33,365 nt of DNA from contig JAIVJJ010000249.1 in assembly GCA_020200095.1 (NCBI GenBank), positions 1 to 33,365 on the forward strand. The letters run 5' to 3'. Under the pieces are notes generated by a model, which saw nothing but the letters and a program-made list of their open reading frames with translations, was not told where the DNA came from and did no database searches. Shown piece by piece: positions 23,770 through 32,633 of this stretch; the stretch's first letter is position 1, and the number at the start of each line of letters is the position of its first letter. Origin of the DNA: Acidobacteriota bacterium (GTDB lineage: Bacteria; Acidobacteriota; Blastocatellia; Pyrinomonadales; Pyrinomonadaceae). Both the position numbers and the translations under genes were made by a program.

Positions 23770-25875
23770 ATGAAAGCATTTACCACAGAAAACATACGCA
23801 ATCTGGCTGTCATTGGACACGGCGACGCGGGTAAAACGCAGTTTGTCGCATCCTTGCTGCATGTAGCGGGCGCAACTACGCGCTGGGGGCGAGTCGAAGA
23901 AGGAACGACCGTTACCGATTACGACGAAGATTCGATTGAAAGAAAAGTTTCGCTCAATAACAATTTTGCCAATCTCGAATACAAAGACACGAAGATAAAC
24001 TTGATTGACACGCCCGGTTATGCGGCGTTTGTTTCGCACGCTCGTCCGGCTTTGCGCGTTTCTGACTGCGCTCTGGTCGTGGTTGACGGTGTGAATGGCA
24101 TCGAAGTTCAGACGGAAAAGACCTGGAGCTATGCCAATGAATTTCTTCTTCCGCGCTTTATGATTATCAATAAACTCGACAAAGAACGCGCCGATTTCGG
24201 ACACGCGCTCGATACGGCAACGCAAACTTTTGCGCGTTCAATTGTGCCTTTTACCTTGCCAATCGGAGAGGAAGCTGATTTTCGCGGCGTGGTTGACGTT
24301 GTTCATCAAAAGGCATATGAATTTGACGAAAATGGCAAAGCAAAAGAAATTCCGATTCCCGAAGAAGGGCGCGGATTGGTTGATTCGACCAGAGAAAGAT
24401 TGATTGAAATCGTTGCTGAATCAGACGACGAATTACTGGAAAAATATTTTGAAAATGGAACTTTGGAAGAAGAAGATATTTATCCGAATCTGGCAAAAGC
24501 GATTGCGAAAAGCAAACTTTGTCCGGTTTACGCGGTTTCTGCAAATACACTTGTCGGTCTTTCAATTTTGCTAGACCATATTGTCGAGTTTGCGCCGAAT
24601 CCGGCGGCGCACGAAGCCGAATACGGCTACGCCGAAGCTGATAAAACCGATGAGCGAATGCTGCGTAAATACTCAAACGACGAACCATTTTCCGCTTTTG
24701 TTTTTCGCACGATTGCTGACCCGTTTGCAGGCAGAATCAATGTGATGAAAGTTGTTTCCGGCAAAATTTCATCAGACGCAACAGTATTTAATTCCGCGCG
24801 CGGAACTCAGGAACGTCTGGGCGCGCTACACGTGCTTCAAGGAAAAAATCTGGATAAAGTTAACGAAGCGCAAACCGGAGATATTATTGCCGTTGTAAAA
24901 TTAAGAGAAACGCAAACAGGCGATACGCTGTGCGATAAAAACAGTCCGATTGTGTATCCGCCCGTCAATTACCCGGAATCCGCGATTGCTTTTGCGATTG
25001 AGCCGAAATCCCGCGCTGACGAAGACAAAATCTCGTCAGCTTTACACAAGATTCTCGAAGAAGACCCGAGCCTGCATTTTGACCGCGACGCGCAAACCAA
25101 AGAATTTATTTTATCGGGTTCAGGTCAGCTTCATATTGAAACCGTTGTTGATAAATTGAAAAATCGCTATCACGTTGAAGTCGCGCTGCATCCGCCGAAG
25201 GTTCCTTACAAAGAAACAATTACCGAACAAGTCGAGGTGCAAGGTCGGCACAAAAAACAATCGGGCGGGCGCGGGCAATTCGGCGATTGCAAATGCGTTT
25301 TTGAACCGCTCGAGCGAAGCGGCGGATTTGAATTTGTTGACAAAATTTTCGGCGGCGCGATTCCGCAAAATTTTCGTCCGGCAATTGAAAAAGGAATCAT
25401 CGAAGCCGCGCAAAGCGGAGCGGTTGCCGGTTATCCGTTAGTTGATTTCAGGGTTACGCTCGTTGACGGAAGCTATCACACGGTTGACTCGGATGAACAC
25501 AGTTTTCGCGCCGCCGGACGTAAAGCGTTTCGCAATGCGATGGAGAAAGCCAAACCGACATTGCTTGAACCGATTATGGACGTTGAAGTTTTCTGTCCGC
25601 AGGAAGTTTCGGGTGACATTATGGGTGATTTAAATTCGCGGCGCGGGCGTGTGCAGGGAATGGATATGCGCGGTAACCAGCAAGTTATCAAAGCGCAAGT
25701 TCCCTTATCGGAAATGCTTGATTACCAATCGAAATTAAACTCCGTAACGCAGGCTCGCGGCTCGTATCATATGCAGTTTTCGCATTACGACCCGCTGCCG
25801 GGAAATCTTTCGTCAAAAATTGTGGAACAAGCTCGTGCCGAAGGTAGAATCAGAACGCACGACGAAGATGAATAA
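23770..25875 (+). CDS. Elongation factor G-like GTPase (EF-G2 type)
   Basis: The 701-residue translational GTPase has the five-domain EF-G layout. G1 is GHGDAGKT (16-23), G3 is DTPGY (80-84) and G4 is NKLD (134-137). The switch I element that reads RGITI in canonical EF-G is IERKVSLN (56-63), and the P-loop is GHGDAGKT rather than AHIDAGKT. Both mark the EF-G2/EF-G-like group rather than the main translocase. The domain IV segment GRGQFGD and the C-terminal YHMQFSHYDPLPGN are intact. The role in the cell is uncertain; paralogues of this group may act under special conditions or as recycling or rescue factors. A frame from 23623 adds 49 residues that merely translate a hairpin repeat. Confidence 0.92.
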   Translation: MKAFTTENIRNLAVIGHGDAGKTQFVASLLHVAGATTRWGRVEEGTTVTDYDEDSIERKVSLNNNFANLEYKDTKINLIDTPGYAAFVSHARPALRVSDCALVVVDGVNGIEVQTEKTWSYANEFLLPRFMIINKLDKERADFGHALDTATQTFARSIVPFTLPIGEEADFRGVVDVVHQKAYEFDENGKAKEIPIPEEGRGLVDSTRERLIEIVAESDDELLEKYFENGTLEEEDIYPNLAKAIAKSKLCPVYAVSANTLVGLSILLDHIVEFAPNPAAHEAEYGYAEADKTDERMLRKYSNDEPFSAFVFRTIADPFAGRINVMKVVSGKISSDATVFNSARGTQERLGALHVLQGKNLDKVNEAQTGDIIAVVKLRETQTGDTLCDKNSPIVYPPVNYPESAIAFAIEPKSRADEDKISSALHKILEEDPSLHFDRDAQTKEFILSGSGQLHIETVVDKLKNRYHVEVALHPPKVPYKETITEQVEVQGRHKKQSGGRGQFGDCKCVFEPLERSGGFEFVDKIFGGAIPQNFRPAIEKGIIEAAQSGAVAGYPLVDFRVTLVDGSYHTVDSDEHSFRAAGRKAFRNAMEKAKPTLLEPIMDVEVFCPQEVSGDIMGDLNSRRGRVQGMDMRGNQQVIKAQVPLSEMLDYQSKLNSVTQARGSYHMQFSHYDPLPGNLSSKIVEQARAEGRIRTHDEDE

Positions 25876-25952
25876 TTATTTAAAGGCGTTTTAACACGCC
25901 CGAAAATTTCATTTTTTGTAGATGTATTAACAATTTGTCTGGAGAAATTTTT

Positions 25953-28388
25953 ATGAAATCTAAAATTTTTGTTTTATTTGTTGCTTTTCTTCTTTTGTCT
26001 TCCGCAAATCTTTTCGCGCAAAGTTCGTATCAAAAGCCGCCGAAAGATGTGATGGACGTTTTGGATGCGGCGGTTACTCCGCAAACTTCAATCAGCCCGG
26101 CGAAAGACAAAATTTTGCTGCTCGAACCAGTCGGTTATCCCTCGATTGCCGAGCTTTCACAACCGATGCTGCGCCTCGCGGGTTTACGAATCAATCCGAA
26201 CACGAATGGCGCGCATCGCCAACCGTATGCTGTCAAACTGACTTTGAAAAACATCGCCGACGGTAAGGAAACGCCGATTGATTTGCCAGCTAAAGCGCAG
26301 ATAATTTCGCCGCAGTGGAGCGCGGACGGCAAATATATCGCGGCGGGAAACATTACACCGAATGGGATCGAGATGTGGATTATCGAAACGGCAAACGGAA
26401 AGGCAAAAATGGTTAAAAACGCTAAAGTTAATACGGCTTTCGGCAGTTTTTCGTGGATGCCCGACCAGAAATCTTTGCTTGTTAATCTTGTGCCGTCGAA
26501 ACGCGGCGTTGCGCCGCAATATCAAAACACTACGCCGACCGCGCCAAACATTCAAGAAACGACCGGAAAAACCGGAGCGATTCGGACGTATCAGGACTTA
26601 TTGAGAAGTCCGAACGACGAAGCGTTGTTTGAATATTACGCGACTTCGCAGCTTGCAGTCGTTGCCGTTGACGGAAAAATCAAGGAAATCGGGCAACCTG
26701 CCATATTTGATACGACAAGCGTTTCGCCGGACGGAAATTATGTTTTAACGTCGAGTGTGCAGCGTCCGTTTTCGTATCTTTTACCCGCGAGTGATTTTCC
26801 GCAGGAAGTCGAAATATGGGATTTAAACGGCAAATCGGTTTATAAAGTGGCGAGCGTTCCGTTACAGGACAACATTCCCGTTGACGGCGTAACGACCGCG
26901 CCGCGCAATTACGGCTGGGTTCCAACCGAATCGGCGACGCTGGTTTGGGCGGAAGCGCTCGACGGCGGCAATCCGAAAGAAAAGGTCGAATTCCGCGATA
27001 AATTGATGAAAATCGCAGCGCCGTTTTCGTCCGCGCCGACTGAAATCGTTAAAACCCAACATCGCTTTGCAGGCAGAACTTTCGGCGAACGCAACGGTTT
27101 AATGCTTTACAGCGATTACAACCGCGACACGCGCAAACGCCGCCTTTTTATGATGGATTATAGTTCCTCCGCATCCGCGCCGAAATTGATTTCCGATTTG
27201 AATGTCGCCGACCGTTACAACGATATCGGGCAGCCGGTTACAAGACGCTTGCCGAACGGTTTCAGCGTGATTCAGCAAATGGGCGAAGAAATTTTCTTAA
27301 CCGGGTTAGGCGCATCGGTTGAGGGCGACCGACCGTTTTTGCGCCGAATGAATTTGCAGACTTTGAAAACGGAAGAAGTTTGGCGTTCGGGCAACACGGA
27401 GTTTGAAGGTTTTGTCGCTTTGTTGGACGATGGCGGCACCAGGTTTTTGACGCGCAAAGAATCGCCGCTTGACCCGCCAAATCTCTATCTGCGTTCGACA
27501 GCGCAAAATCAAACAGCGCAAAGGATAACAAATTTTCCCGACCCGGCACCGAGTTTACGCGGCATCAAAAAGCAGCTTGTAAAATACAAACGCGCTGACG
27601 GCGTTGATTTGTCGTTTACGCTTTACCTGCCGCCGAATTACAAGGAAGGCACGCGACTTCCGACATTGGTTTGGGCTTACCCGCTCGAATTCACCGACGC
27701 TTCTGTCGCCGGACAAGTTTCCGGTTCGACCAATCGCTTTACTTCAATCGGCGGAATTTCGCATCTTTTCTTTTTGCTTAACGGCTATGCTGTTTTAGAT
27801 AACGCGACGATGCCGGTCGTCGGCGATCCGGAAACTGTTAATGACACTTTTATCAAACAAATCAACGACAGCGCGAAAGCGGCGATTGATAAAGGTGTGG
27901 AAATGGGCGTAGTTGACCCGCAGCGAGTCGGAGTCGGCGGTCATTCGTACGGCGCGTTTATGACGGCAAATCTGCTGGCGCATTCGGATTTGTTCCGTGC
28001 CGGAATCGCTCGGAGCGGCGCGTATAACCGGACGCTTACGCCGTTCGGTTTTCAAGGCGAACGTCGCAATTTTTGGGAAGCGACCGAACTATACACGAAA
28101 ATTTCGCCGTTCTTTTTTGCCAATAAAATCAACGAGCCGATTCTTTTGATTCACGGTGAAGCCGACAATAATACAGGCACTTTTCCGATTCAATCGGAAA
28201 GATTATTCGCCGCGCTGCAAGGCACGGGCGGTACGGCACGACTCGTGATGCTGCCGCACGAATCGCACGGTTACGCGGCGAAAGAATCAGTCGAGCATAC
28301 TTTGTTTGAGATGATAAATTGGTTTGATAAATACGTGAAAAACGCCAAACCCCGCGAAAATAAAACGGCGGCGCAAACTTCGCGTTAA
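25953..28388 (+). CDS. S9 family peptidase (prolyl-oligopeptidase-like), exported
   Basis: The 811-residue protein has a signal peptide (about 1-22, ending LFAQ) and so acts in the periplasm or outside. The middle is a beta-propeller-like domain and the C-terminal alpha/beta hydrolase domain has the nucleophile motif GGHSYGAF. The triad is about Ser665, Asp738 (HGEADNN) and His772 (PHESHGY). It resembles the S9 glutamyl/prolyl oligopeptidases of Acidobacteria and Bacteroidetes. The preferred ATG has a GGAG Shine-Dalgarno 7 nt upstream; a TTG 18 bp earlier would begin inside it. A good terminator follows. With the M19 dipeptidase downstream it suggests peptide breakdown. Confidence 0.93.
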   Translation: MKSKIFVLFVAFLLLSSANLFAQSSYQKPPKDVMDVLDAAVTPQTSISPAKDKILLLEPVGYPSIAELSQPMLRLAGLRINPNTNGAHRQPYAVKLTLKNIADGKETPIDLPAKAQIISPQWSADGKYIAAGNITPNGIEMWIIETANGKAKMVKNAKVNTAFGSFSWMPDQKSLLVNLVPSKRGVAPQYQNTTPTAPNIQETTGKTGAIRTYQDLLRSPNDEALFEYYATSQLAVVAVDGKIKEIGQPAIFDTTSVSPDGNYVLTSSVQRPFSYLLPASDFPQEVEIWDLNGKSVYKVASVPLQDNIPVDGVTTAPRNYGWVPTESATLVWAEALDGGNPKEKVEFRDKLMKIAAPFSSAPTEIVKTQHRFAGRTFGERNGLMLYSDYNRDTRKRRLFMMDYSSSASAPKLISDLNVADRYNDIGQPVTRRLPNGFSVIQQMGEEIFLTGLGASVEGDRPFLRRMNLQTLKTEEVWRSGNTEFEGFVALLDDGGTRFLTRKESPLDPPNLYLRSTAQNQTAQRITNFPDPAPSLRGIKKQLVKYKRADGVDLSFTLYLPPNYKEGTRLPTLVWAYPLEFTDASVAGQVSGSTNRFTSIGGISHLFFLLNGYAVLDNATMPVVGDPETVNDTFIKQINDSAKAAIDKGVEMGVVDPQRVGVGGHSYGAFMTANLLAHSDLFRAGIARSGAYNRTLTPFGFQGERRNFWEATELYTKISPFFFANKINEPILLIHGEADNNTGTFPIQSERLFAALQGTGGTARLVMLPHESHGYAAKESVEHTLFEMINWFDKYVKNAKPRENKTAAQTSR

Positions 28389-28429
28389 AAACTTTTTGGC
28401 AACTGTGTCTATACAAACGGACATCACCT

Positions 28430-28460
28430 AGTCATAGCAAAAGCTATGACTATTTTATTT
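28430..28460 (+). terminator. Terminator after the S9 peptidase
   Basis: A perfect 9-bp stem AGTCATAGC/GCTATGACT (28430-28438, 28443-28451) with an AAAA loop is followed by ATTTTATTTT. It separates the peptidase from the arginine-rich gene. Confidence 0.8.
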
Positions 28461-28473
28461 TATGGAGGAAGTT

Positions 28474-28884
28474 ATGAAAACACTGAAGAAATTCGGTTTA
28501 ATTTTTACGGCTATCGCTTTTTGTCTGACGCTTGCTGTTTCAGCCAGCTACGCGCAGCCGGGCAGAGCCAGATATGAAGGCAACAACGGACGACACAGAG
28601 GTTGGGAAAAACAGCGTAATCGTTCATACCGTAGAATTGAACGACGCGACGACCGTTTTGAAAGACGCAACAGTCGGTACGACAATCGTAACGACCGCAG
28701 TTACAGCCGCGGCAGACTTTCAGCTGCTGAATACCAGCGTTTGGAGCGCCGCCGCGAACGTCTCGACCGCCGCGCCGACCGTTACGAAAACAGCGGGCGC
28801 GGAATCAACAATCGTGAACAACGCCGTTTGAACAGACAATACGGCACTTACAATCGTCGTTATCGCAGAGCCGTCAGAAATTAA
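28474..28884 (+). CDS. Small arginine-rich secreted protein
   Basis: The 136-residue protein begins with a clear signal peptide (KTLKKFGLIFTAIAFCLTL to ASYA). The mature part of about 108 residues is about one third arginine, with many tyrosines, asparagines and aspartates in RRxxRxER patterns (ERRDDRFERRNSRYDNRNDR). It is probably strongly basic and largely coiled or disordered. No catalytic motif is visible and I do not recognise a family with confidence. Binding of polyanions such as nucleic acid, LPS or extracellular polymer is possible but is only inference. The start is the second ATG (28474), because the GGAGG Shine-Dalgarno overlaps the first one. Terminators on both sides make it monocistronic. 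Confidence 0.8.
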   Translation: MKTLKKFGLIFTAIAFCLTLAVSASYAQPGRARYEGNNGRHRGWEKQRNRSYRRIERRDDRFERRNSRYDNRNDRSYSRGRLSAAEYQRLERRRERLDRRADRYENSGRGINNREQRRLNRQYGTYNRRYRRAVRN

Positions 28885-28918
28885 TTTTTTACAAAATTCT
28901 CCTCCAAAAATTTAAATG

Positions 28919-28943
28919 GGAACAGTTTCGGCTGTTCCTTTTT
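28919..28943 (+). terminator. Terminator after the arginine-rich gene
   Basis: A 7-bp stem GGAACAG/CTGTTCC (28919-28925, 28932-28938) with a TTTCGG loop is followed by five T. It is a standard Rho-independent terminator. Confidence 0.85.
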
Positions 28944-29015
28944 CTCGCCATTTTTTCAGAAAACGGTTAAACTTTTTCCATTAAAAACTTCCGGATTTTT
29001 TTCGATAACAAAAAC

Positions 29016-30308
29016 ATGAAAAACAAATTGATTTTGTCTATTTTACCATTCGCACTGATTTTTATTTTTATATTGCAAACGGGCGCGCAAACCGCGCCGC
29101 CGAACGCCGACCAAAAGCTCTGGCAACAAGCGCTGAAAATTCATCAAAAAGCCGTCGTCATTGACGGACACAATGATATTCCGTCGCCGATGGTTGACGA
29201 AGATTTTGATTTGGCGACCAATTCAGTCGGCAAATTTCATCGCGACGGCGACCCGTTTCACACTGATTTGCAAAGGCTTAAGCAAAGCGGAATAACGGGC
29301 GAATTTTTCTCGATCTACGTTTCGGGCAGCACATTGAAAACTGGCGGCGCGATGCGGCGGGCGATGGATTTAATTGACGCGACAAACCGCGAAGTCGAAA
29401 AACACCCGAACGCGCTTGTGTCTTGCACAACTGCTGCGGAAATTCGCCGTGCGAAAAAACAAAATAAAGTTTGCGTTTTGATGGGCATTGAAGGCGGTTA
29501 CGTGATTGAAAATTCGCTCTACGCTTTACGAAATTTTTATCGTCTCGGCATTCGTTATATGACTTTAACGCACAACGTGACGCACGATTGGGCGGACGCT
29601 CACCGCGACGAGGCGAAAAATAACGGCTTATCGGATTTCGGCAAAGAAGTCGTGCGGGAAATGAATCGTCTCGGAATGCTCGTTGATATTTCGCATGTTT
29701 CGGAAAAAACAATGTCGGACGTTTTAGAGGTTTCAACCGCGCCGATTATCGCGTCACATTCGTCGGCTCGCGGCGTTGCTAATCACACACGCAACGTGCC
29801 GGACGCAATCTTAAAGCGCGTCGCAACCAACGGCGGCGTGATAATGATAAATTTTTACCCGTCTTTTCTCGACGAACGAACAAACGCGGAAGAAAATGAA
29901 CGCTCGAAAAAATTAAAACCGCAACTCGACGCGCTTCGTGACCAATATAAAAACGACCAGCAAGCCTACAACGCAGCCGAGCGTAAACTTCTCGCCGAAA
30001 ATCCGATTTACGTTCCGACTTATGCAAGAATCGTTGACCACATTGACCACATTAAAAAGGTCGCCGGAATTGATTATGTCGGCATCGGTTCTGATTTCGA
30101 CGGCGTTCCGTTTCTACCCGCCGGAATGAACGGCGCGGAAGATTTGCCGCTCATAACTTACGAAATGCTACGGCGCGGTTATTCCGAGGCAGATATTCGC
30201 AAAGTTTTGGGCGAAAACTTTCTGCGTGCCTTTACTCAAGCCGAAAAAGTTGCGCGAATCGAATCACGTAAAATCAGCGGTGAAGGAAGTTTGAAGAAGA
30301 TTAAGTAA
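29016..30308 (+). CDS. Membrane dipeptidase (M19 family), exported
   Basis: The 430-residue zinc dipeptidase has a signal peptide (about 1-24, ending TGAQ). The M19 metal ligands are visible: His52 and Asp54 (IDGHNDI), Glu159 (MGIEGGY), His227 (DISHVSE) and His248 (ASHSSAR). GIGSDFDG near the C-terminus is the conserved active-site loop. The family hydrolyses dipeptides, often with D-residues, and also other amides. Location is probably periplasmic or outer-membrane side. It follows the arginine-rich gene after a terminator and is followed without any gap by a small membrane protein gene, so the two are probably cotranscribed. Confidence 0.93.
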   Translation: MKNKLILSILPFALIFIFILQTGAQTAPPNADQKLWQQALKIHQKAVVIDGHNDIPSPMVDEDFDLATNSVGKFHRDGDPFHTDLQRLKQSGITGEFFSIYVSGSTLKTGGAMRRAMDLIDATNREVEKHPNALVSCTTAAEIRRAKKQNKVCVLMGIEGGYVIENSLYALRNFYRLGIRYMTLTHNVTHDWADAHRDEAKNNGLSDFGKEVVREMNRLGMLVDISHVSEKTMSDVLEVSTAPIIASHSSARGVANHTRNVPDAILKRVATNGGVIMINFYPSFLDERTNAEENERSKKLKPQLDALRDQYKNDQQAYNAAERKLLAENPIYVPTYARIVDHIDHIKKVAGIDYVGIGSDFDGVPFLPAGMNGAEDLPLITYEMLRRGYSEADIRKVLGENFLRAFTQAEKVARIESRKISGEGSLKKIK

Positions 30309-30713
30309 ATGGTAATGAGTTTAACAGGAAAACTTGAGTTGATTAGCGGCATAGGAATAGCTTTATTTGCGAGTTTTAATTGCTTTCATTCTTTTGAAGA
30401 AAGTAACAGAGCAAGGCTTGTAATTTGGGATTATCTATTTATTCTCTTTATTTGGATAGTTTTTCCCTTACTGGTTGTTGTCGGTAGTTATATTCATACA
30501 ATAAAACAAAGATTTTGGGGATTTGTAATGTTATCTATAGGAAGTTTATTCCTTACTCTTGCATTTCTCTCTATCATATTTATCATCGGAGCATCTTGGT
30601 ATATTCCAAACTGGATAGCGATTCTCTCTATTTTGCCCTCAATAATGGCGATAGTAACTGTATTGTTTGCTTCTGCTAATTTCCGAAAAAAATTAACGGC
30701 AAAGGAAGTTTAA
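30309..30713 (+). CDS. Small four-helix membrane protein, unknown function
   Basis: The 134-residue protein is strongly hydrophobic with about four predicted helices (around 8-24, 38-61, 70-96 and 98-122) and short charged ends (FRKKLTAKEV). No family motif is recognised. The ATG directly follows the stop of the M19 gene, so coupling is likely; a second ATG at 30315 is an alternative. The coding sequence is clearly more AT-rich than its neighbours, with many ATA, TTA and AGA/TAT codons, which may point to horizontal origin or simply to a rarely expressed gene. No function can be assigned. Confidence 0.65.
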   Translation: MVMSLTGKLELISGIGIALFASFNCFHSFEESNRARLVIWDYLFILFIWIVFPLLVVVGSYIHTIKQRFWGFVMLSIGSLFLTLAFLSIIFIIGASWYIPNWIAILSILPSIMAIVTVLFASANFRKKLTAKEV

Positions 30714-30726
30714 AAAATTAAATAAA

Positions 30727-30790
30727 ATGAGAACTGAGAAGAGGAAATGAAAACTCCATATTATTAATCTATCGGTTCTCAATTCTTGCC
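30727..30790. repeat. Heptad-repeat inverted element 13
   Basis: The left arm (TGAGAAC TGAGAAG AGGAAAT GAAAACT) and the right arm, read in reverse (GGCAAGA ATTGAGA ACCGATA), have 7-bp period and pair imperfectly. The element lies between the small membrane protein gene and the stop of the DUF885 gene. Confidence 0.55.
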
Positions 30791-30793
30791 TAA

Positions 30794-32488
30794 TCATAAG
30801 TTCATCATTTCCTTCACATATTTCGCGGCGGGCGAGCCAAACGACAACATTTCGTCGTGCAGTTTTTGCAAATCAACTTTGCCTTTGTTTTTCGCTTCGT
30901 ATGCTTTACGAATGTCGTTGACTTCAACCGAGCCGACGTAATAAGTCGAAAGCTGCGTTGAGCTTAATTGAGCGCGTTTCCACTTGCCGACCGCTTCGCC
31001 TTCTTCCTGAAAGCCTTCGTTCATCATAAAATCAACGGCTTCTTTTTCGGTCATTCCGGCGGTGTGAATTTTCTGGTCAATAATTGAATTGATGATTACG
31101 CGCAGTTTCATTTTTAGTTGCTGCATCTGTACTTCCGCGCCGCCGTAACCTTTTTCCGCCATCAATTGTTCGGCGTAAACCGCCCAACCTTCGACAAATG
31201 AGCCGCTTCCGAAAATGGCGCGAATCATTGTCGGCGCTTTAAATTTGTTCGAGTGCATAATTTGCAGATAATGTCCGGGCATCGCTTCGTGAACGGTCAA
31301 ATCCTGCAGCATATAATCGTTGTATTCACGGAAAAACGATTCGCTTCGGGTTGGCGTCCAATCCTTCGGGGTCGGCGAAATTGCGTAAAAAGTTTCGTTC
31401 TTTTTCTCGAACGGTCCGGCTGAATCGAAGTAAGCAACCGACGCGCCGCGGGCGAATTCGGGCATTACGATAACTTTAACGGGTTCGTTCGGAACGGTAA
31501 CGAGACGATTGGCGCGGACAAAATCCGTTGTTTCCTTTAAATTTTCCGTAGCTCTTCCGACGATTGTTTCATTTGTCGGGCGCGTTGCGGCGAGTTTGTC
31601 TAAAACTGCTTTGATGACCGTTTTTTTGTTTGAAAGTTTTGTCGCGTCTTTTTCATTTGGAAAATACTTTTTATAAAGCGGCAGAGCGATTTCAAACATC
31701 GTATTTTGCGCCGCCCGCAAGTCGGCTTCGGCGCGTTTTAATAATTCTTCTTTCGGTAAATCAGACTCTAAAGCAAAGCGTAATTTCTGACGATATTTCG
31801 CATCGCCGATGCGAAAATCACCGTTTGAGCGTGGCAGCAAATCCTTTTCGAGCCAATTACCGTAATCTTCGAGCGCGGCAATTGCCTTCGTCTGTGACGG
31901 CGCTAAGTCGGCTTTCATTCCGGCTTGGTCGGCAAACATCTGTAAATCGCCTTTGATCAAACCGATGACGCCTTTGTTTTGCGCTATTGCCGTTTCGGTG
32001 TGGATGCGCGGCGGATTTTTTAGATTCGTTTTCGCGGCGGCAACAACTTCAGGAATTTGTTCAAGCCGCGCCTTCGTGTTTGTAAGACGTTCTTTAAGCG
32101 GTGCGAAATCACGCGCAATCAAATTGTTAATTGCCGTGCCGATGTTGTAATACATCGGATTCCATTCGTATTCGCGCAAAATGTCAATCTGGAAAAGATT
32201 GTATTCGAGATTGTCGCGCATAATGCGAGCATCAATGTTATTAACCTTGCTCAATTTATCGAACTGAATTTTTTTCAATTGTGTCAGATATGATTCGTTG
32301 AAATCACGCGCTTTTTTAATTCCCGCCAAACTATAATCATTTAAACGATTATCATAGCGATGTTCGCCGAGATTGGTCGCCCATTCGGGATTCATTTCTA
32401 AAAGCTCGGCAATATATTTGTTCGCCAGCGCCTCAAATTGCTTGTCTGCCGTATCTTTATTCAATGAAAAAACCGTCGCGTTTTGCAA
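30794..32488 (-). CDS. DUF885 family protein, signal peptide out of frame
   Basis: The frame open from a TTG at 32488 gives 564 residues. It matches the DUF885 family (putative metal-dependent hydrolases), whose hallmark HEAMPGHYLQ lies at about 400-409 with His400, Glu401 and His406 as likely metal residues. The LPRSNGDFRIG and GWAVYAEQL segments are also typical. The family function is not established; a peptidase role is suspected from the HExxxxH-like motif. The natural N-terminus is missing from this frame: a signal peptide begins at an ATG at 32534 in the frame one base off, across a run of nine T. In-frame codons above the TTG soon hit a stop. The present frame would not be exported. 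Confidence 0.85.
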   Translation of the reverse strand: MQNATVFSLNKDTADKQFEALANKYIAELLEMNPEWATNLGEHRYDNRLNDYSLAGIKKARDFNESYLTQLKKIQFDKLSKVNNIDARIMRDNLEYNLFQIDILREYEWNPMYYNIGTAINNLIARDFAPLKERLTNTKARLEQIPEVVAAAKTNLKNPPRIHTETAIAQNKGVIGLIKGDLQMFADQAGMKADLAPSQTKAIAALEDYGNWLEKDLLPRSNGDFRIGDAKYRQKLRFALESDLPKEELLKRAEADLRAAQNTMFEIALPLYKKYFPNEKDATKLSNKKTVIKAVLDKLAATRPTNETIVGRATENLKETTDFVRANRLVTVPNEPVKVIVMPEFARGASVAYFDSAGPFEKKNETFYAISPTPKDWTPTRSESFFREYNDYMLQDLTVHEAMPGHYLQIMHSNKFKAPTMIRAIFGSGSFVEGWAVYAEQLMAEKGYGGAEVQMQQLKMKLRVIINSIIDQKIHTAGMTEKEAVDFMMNEGFQEEGEAVGKWKRAQLSSTQLSTYYVGSVEVNDIRKAYEAKNKGKVDLQKLHDEMLSFGSPAAKYVKEMMNL

Positions 32489-32534
32489 TAAAAAAAAATC
32501 CGATTAACATCAATACCGAAAATTTATTTAACAT
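32489..32534 (-). other. Out-of-frame signal-peptide segment of the DUF885 gene
   Basis: Starting at ATG 32534 the minus strand reads MLNKFSVLMLIGFF and then enters nine T (32490-32498). With eight T the frame continues LLQNATVFSLNKD into the DUF885 protein, giving a normal signal peptide. With nine T the frame ends after about 24 codons. A GAGGG sequence upstream can serve as Shine-Dalgarno. Confidence 0.7.
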
Positions 32535-32633
32535 CTTGTGCGCCCTCTGCTTTTATTTGAGGTTAATTATGGATAAAATTTTTATCTAAGTCCAACACAT
32601 TTGCAGGGCTGTTAAATTTGAAACATCAAAAAT

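Noticed and set aside
25935-25952. TTG start for the S9 peptidase
   Set aside because: The TTG overlaps the Shine-Dalgarno of the ATG at 25953, which gives a normal signal peptide.
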